Assembly (NCBI GenBank): GCA_963733765.1
Contig: CAVTEI010000003.1
Location: forward strand, 1,550,001-1,614,000
Origin: DATKAS01 sp963733765
GTDB lineage: Bacteria > Actinomycetota > Acidimicrobiia > Acidimicrobiales > DATKAS01
DNA length: 64,000 nt
Reading direction: 5' to 3'
The notes under the pieces: model-generated
The model's input: only the letters and a program-made list of their open reading frames with translations
The model's database searches: none
What the model was told of the DNA's origin: nothing
Program-made: the position numbers and the translations under genes
Shown: positions 34,051 to 42,140 of the stretch, in pieces
How the letters are laid out: each line of letters opens with the position of its first letter
How positions within the stretch are numbered: position 1 is the stretch's first letter

Positions 34051-34716
34051 GTGAACGGCAGTGTAAGCGGAGTGGGAGTGCTCGACAAGGCGATGACGGT
34101 GCTGGCCGCCCTCGAGCGCGAACCGAGGTCGCTGGCGCAGCTCATGACCGACGTCGGACTGCCCCGCGCGACGACCTATCGACTGGCGATCGCACTCGAA
34201 GCCCACGGCCTCGTGCGGCGCGACGGCGACGGCCGCTTCGCACTGGGTCTCGGGCTCGTCGCGCTCGGACGGGCGGCCGCGCACGGGCTGGGGTTGCCGG
34301 AGGTGGCCCGGCCCGTCCTCGAGGCGTTGCGCGACGAGACCGGGGAGAGCGTGCAGCTGTACGTGCGCGAAGGCGACCGCCGGGTGTGTGTGGAGGCGCT
34401 CGAGTCGCCGCACGGTCTGCGCACGATCGTGCCGCTCGGCGCCGCGCTGCCTCTCGACGCGGGGTCGGCGGGAAAGATCCTGCGCGGTGACCCGGAGGCC
34501 TTGAAGCGCGGGTGGGCCGAGAGCGTCGCCGAGCGAGAAGCGGGCGTCGCGTCGGTGAGCGCGCCGGTGCGGGCGGCCGACGGCGCCGTGATCGCCGCCG
34601 TGAGCGTGAGCGGCCCGATCGAGCGCACGACCCGGCAGCCCGGCAAGCGGTACGCGACGGCGGTGGCGGAAGCGGCGGCCCGGATCGAGCGAGGACTCAG
34701 TACCGGCCTGCGCTGA
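34051..34716 (+). CDS. IclR-family regulator, LtbR/NdgR-like
   Basis: 221 residues. The N-terminal winged helix-turn-helix (MTVLAALEREPRSLAQLMTD to RATTYRLAIALEAHGLV, about residues 10-55) is followed by the IclR effector domain (about 75-215, LPLDAGSAGKILRG). Divergence from leuCD matches the actinobacterial LtbR/NdgR group, which represses or tunes leuCD and leuB in response to leucine. GTG 34051 is the first reasonable start after the short gap. Role inferred from family and position. Confidence 0.85.
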   Translation: MNGSVSGVGVLDKAMTVLAALEREPRSLAQLMTDVGLPRATTYRLAIALEAHGLVRRDGDGRFALGLGLVALGRAAAHGLGLPEVARPVLEALRDETGESVQLYVREGDRRVCVEALESPHGLRTIVPLGAALPLDAGSAGKILRGDPEALKRGWAESVAEREAGVASVSAPVRAADGAVIAAVSVSGPIERTTRQPGKRYATAVAEAAARIERGLSTGLR

Positions 34717-35509
34717 CGGAGCGCGAGGCCACCGACGCGCATGCGTCGAGGAGCGCGGGCACGAAGCGATCGGCGCCGAACACCGCGGCATCGTGCCCGC
34801 CCTCGACGCGATGCACGGTTGCGCCGGGGATCGCTGCGGCCAGCGCGAGCTGACGCCGCGGCGAGACCAGCTGATCCTGTGTCGTGACGACCACTGCCGT
34901 CGGGACGTCGACCTCGCCGATCCAACGTGTGGACGAGAACTGACCCACGGCACGCGAGGCCTCGAGCACGGCCGTGGGGTTGTGCCGGCGGATCTGGTCG
35001 CGGGCCCAGAGCTCGGGTCCGCTGGCGTCTCGCCGCATGACGAGCTCATCGACGAGGCGACGTTGGACGACGCGCGGCGTCAAGCGGGACGCCAAGGCCA
35101 AGCCGCCGAGCCCCGTGTAGACCATGCGTTGGTCGCGCGAGGACGAGAAGCCCATCGCGGTCGCGCAGAGCACCATCCCCTCGACTCGGGACGGGTGCCG
35201 CTTCCAGATGAGCTGCGCGATCGGTCCACCCATCGAGTAGCCGACCGGGATGAAGCTGCGCACGCCGAGCTCGTCGGCGAGGGAGACGACGTCGTCGGCG
35301 CAGTCCTCGAGTCGGAACATTCGGCGCGATCGAATGCCGCGGCCGTGGCCTCGGTGATCGAGAGCGAGCACTCGGTAGTGCGCCGCGAGGGGACGATACG
35401 ACGGGTACCAGTTGAGGTCCGCGGTCGCGCCGAGACCGTGCAAGAGCACAACCGTGGGCGCGCCGGGCGGGCCGGAGAAATCGCGCACGAACCGGCCCGC
35501 GTCAGCCAT
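34697..35509 (-). CDS. alpha/beta hydrolase
   Basis: A 270-residue alpha/beta-hydrolase. VVLLHGLGATADLNW (oxyanion HG), VLALDHRGHGRG, and PVGYSMGGPIAQL with the nucleophilic Ser (about 100) are present, with Asp near TTQDQLVSPRRQL and His in VEGGHDAAVF. No signal peptide. Its ATG lies 9 bases after the end of the convergent-side greA region on the same strand order (greA is upstream by transcription), so the two may be co-transcribed. Substrate unknown. The C terminus overlaps the IclR gene by 20 bases. Confidence 0.82.
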   Translation of the reverse strand: MADAGRFVRDFSGPPGAPTVVLLHGLGATADLNWYPSYRPLAAHYRVLALDHRGHGRGIRSRRMFRLEDCADDVVSLADELGVRSFIPVGYSMGGPIAQLIWKRHPSRVEGMVLCATAMGFSSSRDQRMVYTGLGGLALASRLTPRVVQRRLVDELVMRRDASGPELWARDQIRRHNPTAVLEASRAVGQFSSTRWIGEVDVPTAVVVTTQDQLVSPRRQLALAAAIPGATVHRVEGGHDAAVFGADRFVPALLDACASVASRSVSAGRY

Positions 35510-35513
35510 CGCG

Positions 35514-35999
35514 CTAGCGCTCGACCGCCAGCACCGTGACCTTCAAGGTCGCACCGTTCGGCGCCTCGTAGGTCACGCTGTCGCCTTGCACCGCTCCGAT
35601 GAGCGCCTCGCCGAGCGGGGACGCGGGGGAGATGACGTCGAGCCCTTCGACGCGTTCTTCGATGCTGCCCACGAGATAGCGCTCGGCGTCGTCGTCGGAG
35701 TCGCCTTCGTACACGATCGTGACGATGCAGCCCGGCTGCACGGCGCCGGTGCCGTCGTCCTCCGCGATGACCGCGTCGAGGAGCATCGACTCGATCTTGC
35801 GGATGCGGGCCTCCATCATCCCCTGCTTGTCTTTGGCGGCGTGGTAGTCGCCGTTCTCGGACAAGTCGCCGTGGGCGCGAGCGACCTCGATCTCGCCGGC
35901 GACTTCCGTCCGCCCGCGCGTCGTCAGATCCTCGAGCTCGGCCCTGAGGCGGTCGTAGGCCGACCGAGTCAGGTGGTGCTGCTGGCTCACCGTCGTCAA
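35514..35999 (-). CDS. greA: transcription elongation factor GreA
   Basis: A 161-residue GreA/GreB-family factor that stimulates transcript cleavage by backtracked RNA polymerase. The N-terminal coiled coil (RLRAELEDLTTRGRTEVAGE, then ARAHGDLSENGDYHAAKDKQ with the acidic tip) is followed by a C-terminal FKBP-like domain (YLVGSIEERVEGLDVISPASPLG). The start is TTG 35999 or GTG 35990; both precede the coiled coil. It is divergent from the leuB leader, with the two promoters sharing about 24 bases. Confidence 0.93.
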   Translation of the reverse strand: MTTVSQQHHLTRSAYDRLRAELEDLTTRGRTEVAGEIEVARAHGDLSENGDYHAAKDKQGMMEARIRKIESMLLDAVIAEDDGTGAVQPGCIVTIVYEGDSDDDAERYLVGSIEERVEGLDVISPASPLGEALIGAVQGDSVTYEAPNGATLKVTVLAVER

Positions 36000-36016
36000 G
36001 TTACCCGTGGTAATCT
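36000..36016 (+). promoter_or_regulatory. predicted -10 and inverted repeat before leuB operon leader
   Basis: TAATCT (36011-36016) is a good -10 box ending 6 bases before the leader ATG. It is part of an imperfect inverted repeat GTTACC-CGT-GGTAAT (36000-36014), which could be an operator shared with the divergent greA promoter. Confidence 0.45.
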
Positions 36017-36022
36017 CCGTTG

Positions 36023-36055
36023 ATGCACACCTTCTCGGTGGTGATCATTCCGTAG
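36023..36055 (+). CDS. leuB-ilvE-cimA attenuation leader peptide
   Basis: A 10-codon ORF, MHTFSVVIIP then TAG, with two Val and two Ile in a row. It starts 6 bases after a -10 box, so it is probably leaderless. The stop codon opens a hairpin and a terminator follows before leuB. The Val/Ile content suits an operon that includes ilvE and cimA rather than leucine genes alone. Confidence 0.8.
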   Translation: MHTFSVVIIP

Positions 36056-36112
36056 CGCACGCCTCCACCCGGCGTGCGCGTTCGACCGTCCCCGAGGGGG
36101 CGGTTTTCTCGT
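36055..36112 (+). terminator. leuB operon attenuator: hairpin plus intrinsic terminator
   Basis: Hairpin 1 pairs GCGCACGCC (36055-36063) with GGCGTGCGC (36071-36079). Hairpin 2 pairs ACCGTCCC (36085-36092) with GGGGCGGT (36097-36104), including one G-T pair, followed by TTTCTCGTTCTC. TAGCGCACGCCTC at 36053-36065 is identical to 21283-21295 in the ilvB attenuator. Confidence 0.8.
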
Positions 36113-36133
36113 TCTCGGGAGCAGTTTTCGCAC

Positions 36134-37117
36134 ATGAGTGCCACAACCCATCGCCTCGCCGTGATCGGCGGAGACGGCATCGGCCCCGACGTGGTGGCCG
36201 AGGCCATCAAGGTCGCCCGCGCCGCGGGCGTGCGGCTCGACACCGTCGAGTACGACCTGGGCGGCGCGCGGTACCTCCGCACGGGCGAAGTGCTGTCGGA
36301 CGCGACGGTCGAGGAGCTGCGCGGGTTCGACGCGATCCTGCTCGGCGCGGTGGGTACGCCCGATGTGCCCCCTGGCGTGCTCGAGCGCGGGCTGCTCCTG
36401 AAGCTGCGCTTCGAGCTCGATCTGTACGTGAACCTCCGACCTTTCTTGCTGCCGCCGAACGTCGACTTTCTCGTGGTGCGTGAGAACACCGAAGGCACCT
36501 ACGCCGGCGAGGGCGGTTTCCTCCGCAAGGGCACGCCGTATGAGATCGCGACGCAAGGATCGGTGAACACGCGGATGGGCGTCGAGCGCTGCATTCGCTT
36601 CGCGTTCGACCTGGCGCGAAGCCGTGGGCGCCGGCACCTCACTCTCGTGCACAAGACGAACGTGCTCACGTTCGCGGGCGACCTGTGGCAGCGTGTGTTC
36701 GACGAGGTCGCACGCGAGTACTCCGATGTCGAGACCGCGTACAACCACGTCGACGCGGCGTGCATCTACTTCGTGCAGGATCCGCAGCGCTACGACGTGG
36801 TCGTCACCGACAACCTGTTCGGCGACATCCTCACCGACCTCGGTGGCGCGGTATCCGGTGGCATCGGGTTCGCGGCCTCGGCGAACCTCAATCCGGCCCG
36901 CACCGGGCCCTCGTTGTTCGAGCCCGTGCACGGCTCCGCTCCCGACATCGCCGGCACGGGCAAGGCGAATCCGATCGCGGCGATCCTGTCGGGGGCGATG
37001 ATGCTCGAGTTCCTGGGCGAGGCCGATGCCGCCGCCCGAGTCCGTAAGGCATGTGCTGAACCCGGCTTGGCCGGATCGACCACTGAGATCGGCGACCTCG
37101 TCGCAGAAAGGGTCTGA
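36134..37117 (+). CDS. leuB: 3-isopropylmalate dehydrogenase
   Basis: A 327-residue NAD-dependent beta-decarboxylating dehydrogenase. LAVIGGDGIGPDVVAEA, LRFELDLYVNLRPF and VRENTEGTYAGEGG are substrate-binding motifs, and VVTDNLFGDILTDLGG holds metal aspartates. HGSAPDIAGTGKANPIA is the NAD site. The short length fits actinobacterial LeuB. It acts in leucine synthesis and probably also on methylmalate in the citramalate route to isoleucine. First gene of leuB-ilvE-cimA. Confidence 0.93.
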   Translation: MSATTHRLAVIGGDGIGPDVVAEAIKVARAAGVRLDTVEYDLGGARYLRTGEVLSDATVEELRGFDAILLGAVGTPDVPPGVLERGLLLKLRFELDLYVNLRPFLLPPNVDFLVVRENTEGTYAGEGGFLRKGTPYEIATQGSVNTRMGVERCIRFAFDLARSRGRRHLTLVHKTNVLTFAGDLWQRVFDEVAREYSDVETAYNHVDAACIYFVQDPQRYDVVVTDNLFGDILTDLGGAVSGGIGFAASANLNPARTGPSLFEPVHGSAPDIAGTGKANPIAAILSGAMMLEFLGEADAAARVRKACAEPGLAGSTTEIGDLVAERV

Positions 37118-37118
37118 G

Positions 37119-38036
37119 ATGCCCATCACCCCGACCGAGAAGATCTGGATGAACGGCGAGATGGTCGACTGGGCCGACGCCAACATCCACATCCTCACGC
37201 ACTCGTTGCACTACGGCATGGGTGTGTTCGAGGGCATGCGCGCCTACGAGACCGCTGACGGTCCGGCGATCTTCCGGCTCACCGATCACATCACCCGCAT
37301 GCACGACTCGGCCCGCATCCTGCTGATGCCGATGCCGTATTCCGTCGAGGAGCTCGTCGACGCTTCAAAGGCCGTCGTGCGCGCCTCCGGGCTGCCGGCG
37401 TGCTACGTCCGCCCGATCGCGTACTTCGGATACGGCGAGATGGGCCTCAACACCCTTCCGTGCTCGGTCGACGTCGCGATCGCGTGCTGGCCGTGGGGCG
37501 CGTACCTCGGCGACGACGCCGCCACCAAGGGCGTGCGCATGAAGATCAGCTCGTGGGTGCGTCACGACCACAACACGATGCCGCCCGCGTCGAAGACCAC
37601 CGGCAACTACGTGAACTCCTCGCTCGCGAAGGTCGAGGCGCTGAAGGCCGGGTACGACGAGGCGCTCATGCTCAACTCGCAGGGCCTCGTGAGCGAGTGC
37701 ACGGGAGAGAACATCTTCGTGGCCCGGAGGGGCGTCATCATCACGCCTCCGCTGTCGGCCGGCGCGCTCGAGGGCATCACTCAGCACAGCGTCATGACGA
37801 TCGCCCGCGACTTCGGCTTCGAGTGCCGCATCGGTGAGCTGACGCGAAGCGACCTCTACATCTGTGACGAGATGTTCGTCTGCGGCACCGCGGCCGAGGT
37901 GAGTGCGGTGAACGAGGTCGACGACCGACCGATCCCGTGCCCCGGTCCAATGACGACCGCGATCGCCGATGAGTACAAGAAGGCCGTGCGCGGCCAGGTG
38001 GACCGGTACAAGGAGTGGGTCGAACATGTCAGCTGA
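37119..38036 (+). CDS. ilvE: branched-chain amino acid aminotransferase
   Basis: A 305-residue fold-type IV PLP transaminase making Leu, Ile and Val from their oxo acids. EKIWMNGEMVDWADANIHIL, HYGMGVFEGMRAY, YVRPIAYFGYGEMGLN, the PLP lysine in ASKTTGNYVNS, and ECTGENIFV are typical of the IlvE short type. AAAGGG lies 8 bases before ATG 37119. One base separates it from leuB and it overlaps cimA by 11 bases. Confidence 0.95.
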   Translation: MPITPTEKIWMNGEMVDWADANIHILTHSLHYGMGVFEGMRAYETADGPAIFRLTDHITRMHDSARILLMPMPYSVEELVDASKAVVRASGLPACYVRPIAYFGYGEMGLNTLPCSVDVAIACWPWGAYLGDDAATKGVRMKISSWVRHDHNTMPPASKTTGNYVNSSLAKVEALKAGYDEALMLNSQGLVSECTGENIFVARRGVIITPPLSAGALEGITQHSVMTIARDFGFECRIGELTRSDLYICDEMFVCGTAAEVSAVNEVDDRPIPCPGPMTTAIADEYKKAVRGQVDRYKEWVEHVS

Positions 38037-39612
38037 CGTAGGCAGCCGGACCGTCGAGATCTTCGACACGACGCTGCGTGACGGCTCGCAGCTCGAGGGC
38101 ATCTCGCTGACCGTCGACGACAAGCTGCGCATCGCGGAGCAGCTCGACCACCTCGGGGTCCATTGGATCGAGGGCGGGTGGCCGGGCGCGAACCCGAAGG
38201 ACGAGGAGTTCTTCCGCCGCGCGAAGACCGAGCTCAACCTCACGACGTCGACCATGGTGGCGTTCGGCTCGACGAGGCGGGTGAAGGGCAAGGTCGACGA
38301 CGACCCGACGCTCGCCAACCTCGTCGCCGCGGGCACCTCAGCGGTGTGCATCGTCGGCAAGTCGTGGGACTACCACGTCACCGAGGCGCTCGGAACCACG
38401 CTCGACGAGGGCGCGGCGATGGTCGGCGACTCCGTCGAGTATCTCCGCGGCCACGGACTCGGCGTGATGTTCGACGCCGAGCACTTCTTCGACGGCTACA
38501 AGCGCAACCCCGAGTTCGCGCTGCGGGTGCTCGAAGCGGCGGCAGTCAACGGCGCGTCCGCCCTCGTGCTGTGCGACACGAACGGCGGGTCGCTGCCATT
38601 CGAGATCGAGCAGATCGTCGGCGAGGTCGTCCGGCACTTCCGCGACGACGTCACCATCGCGATCCACACCCACGACGACACCGGGTGCGCGGTGGCAAAC
38701 GCTGTTGCCGCGGTTCGCGCCGGAGCGGGTCAGGTACAGGGGACGATCAACGGCATCGGCGAGCGCACCGGCAACTGCAACCTCACGACGGTCATCCCGA
38801 ACCTGTCGCTGAAGATGGGCATCGAGACGATCCCCCCGGATCGCATGGAGCGCCTCACCTCCGTCGCCCACCACATCGCCGAGCTCGTCAACGTCGCGCC
38901 GAACCCGCAGGCCCCGTACGTGGGCGCCTCCGCGTTCGCGCACAAGGCCGGCCTGCACGTGAGCGCGATCGTGAAGCGGTCCGACGCGTACGAGCACATT
39001 CAGCCCGACAGCGTCGGCAACGGAACTCGCTTCGTGGTCTCGGAGCTGGCGGGCAAGGCGACGCTCAAGATCAAGGCCGAGGAGCTCGGTCTCGATCTCG
39101 ACGGCAAGGCACTCGGCGATGTCGTCGACACGCTCAAGCGTCTCGAGCACGAGGGGTACCACTTCGAGGCCGCCGACGGCTCGCTCGAGCTGCTGATGCG
39201 CCGCGCCGCCGGGTGGGAGCAGGAGTACTTCGAGGTCGAGTCGTTCCGCGTCACCACCGACGAGATGCCGAACGGCTCGTTCATGACGGAAGCGACGGTG
39301 AAGGTCCACGTCGCCGGCGAACGGGTCATCCGCACGGCCGAGGGCAACGGCCCGGTCAACGCGCTCGACCAGGCGCTGCGGCTCGCGATCGCCTCGCGCT
39401 ACCCGGCGCTCGAGCGGGTCCATCTCACCGACTACAAGGTGCGGGTGCTCGACACCGACAAGGGCACCGCGGCCGTGACCCGCGTGCTCATCGATTCGAC
39501 GAACGGTGATCTGAGCTGGTCGACGATCGGCGTCTCCGAGAACATCATCGAGGCGTCGTGGACGGCGCTGTTCGACTCCATCGTCTTCGGCTTGCTCCAC
39601 ACGCAAGACTGA
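38026..39612 (+). CDS. cimA: citramalate synthase
   Basis: Condenses pyruvate with acetyl-CoA to (R)-citramalate, the entry to threonine-independent isoleucine synthesis. 528 residues. The TIM barrel has EIFDTTLRDGSQLEGISLTV (the SQLEG sequence separates CimA from LeuA/homocitrate synthases), WIEGGWPGANPKD, LCDTNGGSLPFE and IHTHDDTGCAVANA. A C-terminal LeuA-like allosteric domain occupies about residues 405-528. It is encoded with leuB and ilvE under one attenuator; LeuCD encoded nearby would supply the next step. Confidence 0.93.
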   Translation: MSADVGSRTVEIFDTTLRDGSQLEGISLTVDDKLRIAEQLDHLGVHWIEGGWPGANPKDEEFFRRAKTELNLTTSTMVAFGSTRRVKGKVDDDPTLANLVAAGTSAVCIVGKSWDYHVTEALGTTLDEGAAMVGDSVEYLRGHGLGVMFDAEHFFDGYKRNPEFALRVLEAAAVNGASALVLCDTNGGSLPFEIEQIVGEVVRHFRDDVTIAIHTHDDTGCAVANAVAAVRAGAGQVQGTINGIGERTGNCNLTTVIPNLSLKMGIETIPPDRMERLTSVAHHIAELVNVAPNPQAPYVGASAFAHKAGLHVSAIVKRSDAYEHIQPDSVGNGTRFVVSELAGKATLKIKAEELGLDLDGKALGDVVDTLKRLEHEGYHFEAADGSLELLMRRAAGWEQEYFEVESFRVTTDEMPNGSFMTEATVKVHVAGERVIRTAEGNGPVNALDQALRLAIASRYPALERVHLTDYKVRVLDTDKGTAAVTRVLIDSTNGDLSWSTIGVSENIIEASWTALFDSIVFGLLHTQD

Positions 39613-39616
39613 GGCG

Positions 39617-40157
39617 ATGGCCGCCCCCGAGTACGTCCCGGTCAAGTCGACCGACCGCGCCACTGCGTACGAGTCGCCCGACTACGTGCCGGGGCCATGG
39701 TTGGCCGACCGCCCGGGAGATCTCGTCGGGCGGCAGCCCGAGGGGTTCATGCTCGGCGATCCCGGTCCCGACCAGGGCTTCGCGCTCCTGCTCGCCCGGC
39801 GATTCCACGACCGGCTGCAGCTCGCGGACTTCGAACACGCTGAGGATGCGGTCGCGGGCTGCGTCGCGGTAGCCACGAGGCGGGCTTCGGTGTTCCGGCG
39901 CGCCCCGGTGATCCACGATCTCGAGATCGCGTTCACGGTCTGGGGCTTCCTCGATCCCACTCCGCCCGCCGACCTCGTCGCGCTGCGACGCGTCGCTGTT
40001 CCTCGCGGTGTCGCATCCGATTCACTACCGGGAGCAGCGCGTGATTGCGCACCACGTTCCCGAGTCGACGTTGCGCATGAGCGCACCTGCGGTGCGCGAG
40101 GCCTATCCGGCGCGCTGGTCAGAGCTGATCGGTCTCGTCGCTTCCCACCAGCCGTAG
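39617..40157 (+). CDS. hypothetical protein, with one apparent +1 frameshift
   Basis: I do not recognise the family. The first segment, MAAPEYVPVKSTDRATAYES through VIHDLEIAFTVWGFLDP, lies in frame 2. The second, ASLFLAVSHPIHYREQRVIA to SELIGLVASHQP, lies in frame 3 and ends at TAG 40155-40157. Removing one C of CCC at 39965-39967 joins them into a 179-residue protein. The late hydrophobic FLAVSHPIHYREQ and VWGFLD stretches suggest weak membrane association. It starts 4 bases after cimA, so it may belong to the leuB-ilvE-cimA transcript. It overlaps the convergent membrane gene by 55 bases. Confidence 0.6.
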
Positions 40158-40945
40158 GCGCCCATCACCCCGAGGCCGAGCACGATCGCGAGGTACACCC
40201 ACGCGTTCGTGCGATCCCAGTCGACGTCGTCGCGGAACCTCATCAACGCGTACAGCTCGAGCACCGCGAGTGCGAAATTCGCGGCCATCGCCGGCTCGAT
40301 CCGCTCCCAATCGCCCTCCCGCGCGGCGTGGACCGACGCGACGCCAATGCCGATGAGCCACGCGGCGACCGCTTGCGCAGTGAGCGTGGTGAGCGCCCAC
40401 GGCCACCAGTCCGCGATCGAACTCGGCCAGAGGAACAGCACGACTCCGTAGACGATGAGTGCCACACCCGTCGCCGCACCCAAGGCGCGGAACCATGTTG
40501 GAGTCGGCCGGAGACGCGACCCGTCGACACCGGGGGCTCGACTCTGACGGACCCACACCACCACCATGATCCCCGGGACGACCGCGTACACGATCAGCCA
40601 ACCCCATGTCACGATCGAGGTGATGATCCCCGGGTCGCCGAAGTGGAACTTCTCGAGGTTGTTGAGGGTGGCGACCAACGTGAGCACGGTGAACACGAAC
40701 ACCGCCGGCACCGCGACGCGTGCGTGATCCCAGGTGCGTCGGCGTGATCCCTCGAACTCGAGCAGGAAGCTGGCCCAGTACGCGGACCCGAGGAACGCCG
40801 CGGTGAGGGGCGGCTGGATCGTCCACGCGAAGTAGTCGGCCGTCTCCTCGGGCCGCAGCACGAGCGGGATGCCGACGAGCAGCACCAGGAGGCTCGCCAC
40901 CAGCAGCAATCGCCGCATCGCGGGCATCAGCAGGCGCTCCGGCAT
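40103..40945 (-). CDS. integral membrane protein, unknown function
   Basis: 280 residues with about seven hydrophobic helices, roughly at residues 11-28, 48-64, 78-95, 108-131, 155-175, 182-205 and 250-270. An N-terminal LRPEETADYFAWTIQPPLTAAFLG and later WPSSIADWWPWALTTLTAQAVAAW look like two related halves (x-x-DxFAW / x-x-DWWPW), suggesting an internal duplication. No catalytic motif is visible. Probably an actinobacterial conserved membrane protein; not further identified. Confidence 0.7.
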   Translation of the reverse strand: MPERLLMPAMRRLLLVASLLVLLVGIPLVLRPEETADYFAWTIQPPLTAAFLGSAYWASFLLEFEGSRRRTWDHARVAVPAVFVFTVLTLVATLNNLEKFHFGDPGIITSIVTWGWLIVYAVVPGIMVVVWVRQSRAPGVDGSRLRPTPTWFRALGAATGVALIVYGVVLFLWPSSIADWWPWALTTLTAQAVAAWLIGIGVASVHAAREGDWERIEPAMAANFALAVLELYALMRFRDDVDWDRTNAWVYLAIVLGLGVMGAYGWWEATRPISSDQRAG

Positions 40946-40993
40946 CAGTTCGTTCTAGCCCAGCGATCGGTCGGGCGGCGCGAGACTTGGGCC

Positions 40994-42140
40994 ATGCAGC
41001 CGATCACGCTGACCGACGAGCAGCGGCAGTTCCGCGAAGTGCTCCGCCAGTTCTGCGAGGACAAGATCGCGCCCCGGGCGGCCGAGACCGACCACCTGGC
41101 TCGATACGACTGGGATGCGTTCAACGCGTTGGTCGCGATGGAGCTACCCGCGCTGGGCATGCCCGTCGAATACGGGGGAGCGGGCGCGGACCTCGTGACG
41201 CAGGCGATCGCGGCCGAGGAGCTCGCGCGCGTGTGCGCGTCGACGAGCCTGATGCTGCTCATCTCCAAGCTCTCGATGCTGCCGATCATGAACTTCGGCA
41301 CCGAGGAGCTGAAACGCACCTATCTGCCACGAGTCGCGAGCGGCGAGTCGCAGGGGTCGTACTGCCTGTCGGAGGCGGACGCCGGGAGCGACGTCGCGTC
41401 GATGACGACCCGCGCGGTCCGCGACGGCGATGCGTACGTCATCACCGGCACGAAGGTCTGGATCACCAACGCGGGCATCAGCGACATCTACATCGTGTTC
41501 GCGAGGACCGACTCGTCTTCGAAGCATCGAGGCATCTCGGCCTTCGTCGTCGAGAAGGACTGGGGAGTGCAGGTCACCAAGCTCGAGGAGAAGATGGGTG
41601 TGAAGGGCAGCCCCACGGGTCAGCTGCTCTTCGACGAAGTCCGAGTGCCGGCGACGAACCTGCTCGGGCAGGAGGGCGAGGGCTTCACGATTGCGATGCA
41701 CACGCTCGATCGCTCGCGTCCCACCATCGGCGCGCAAGCGGTCGGCATCGCGCAGGGCGCGCTCGACTACGCGATCGGGTACATGAAGGAGCGCAAGGCG
41801 TTCGGGCGTCCGATCGCCGATCTGCAAGGACTGCAGTTCATGGTCGCCGATGCCGCGATGAAGGTCGAAGCAGCGCGCGGCCTCGTGTACCAGGCGTGCG
41901 CCGAGGTCGACGAGGACGACCCGCGCGGCGATCTCTCGAAGCTCGGCGCGATGGCAAAGTGCTTTGCCGCCGACGTCGCGATGCAAGTCACGACCGACGC
42001 GGTGCAGCTGCTCGGCGGGCTATGGCTACACGCGTGACTTCCCGGTCGAGCGGATGATGCGCGACGCGAAGATCACGCAGATCTACGAGGGGACGAATCA
42101 GATCCAGCGCGTGGTGATCGCGAAGCGGTTGCTGGGGTAA
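40994..42140 (+). CDS. short-chain-type acyl-CoA dehydrogenase, with one apparent +1 frameshift near the end
   Basis: FAD-dependent acyl-CoA dehydrogenase, 381 residues once repaired, the usual family size. YCLSEADAGSDVASMTTRA, KVWITNAGISDIYIVFA and QLLFDEVRVPATNLLGQ are diagnostic, and FGRPIADLQGLQFMVADAAM is in the C-terminal helical domain. The frame breaks at GGG 42017-42019. Removing one G restores QLLGGYGYTRDFPVERMMRD and IYEGTNQIQRVVIAKRLLG with the catalytic Glu region, ending at TAA 42138-42140. It resembles butyryl/isobutyryl-CoA dehydrogenases, so branched-chain amino acid catabolism is possible but unproven. Confidence 0.9.
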
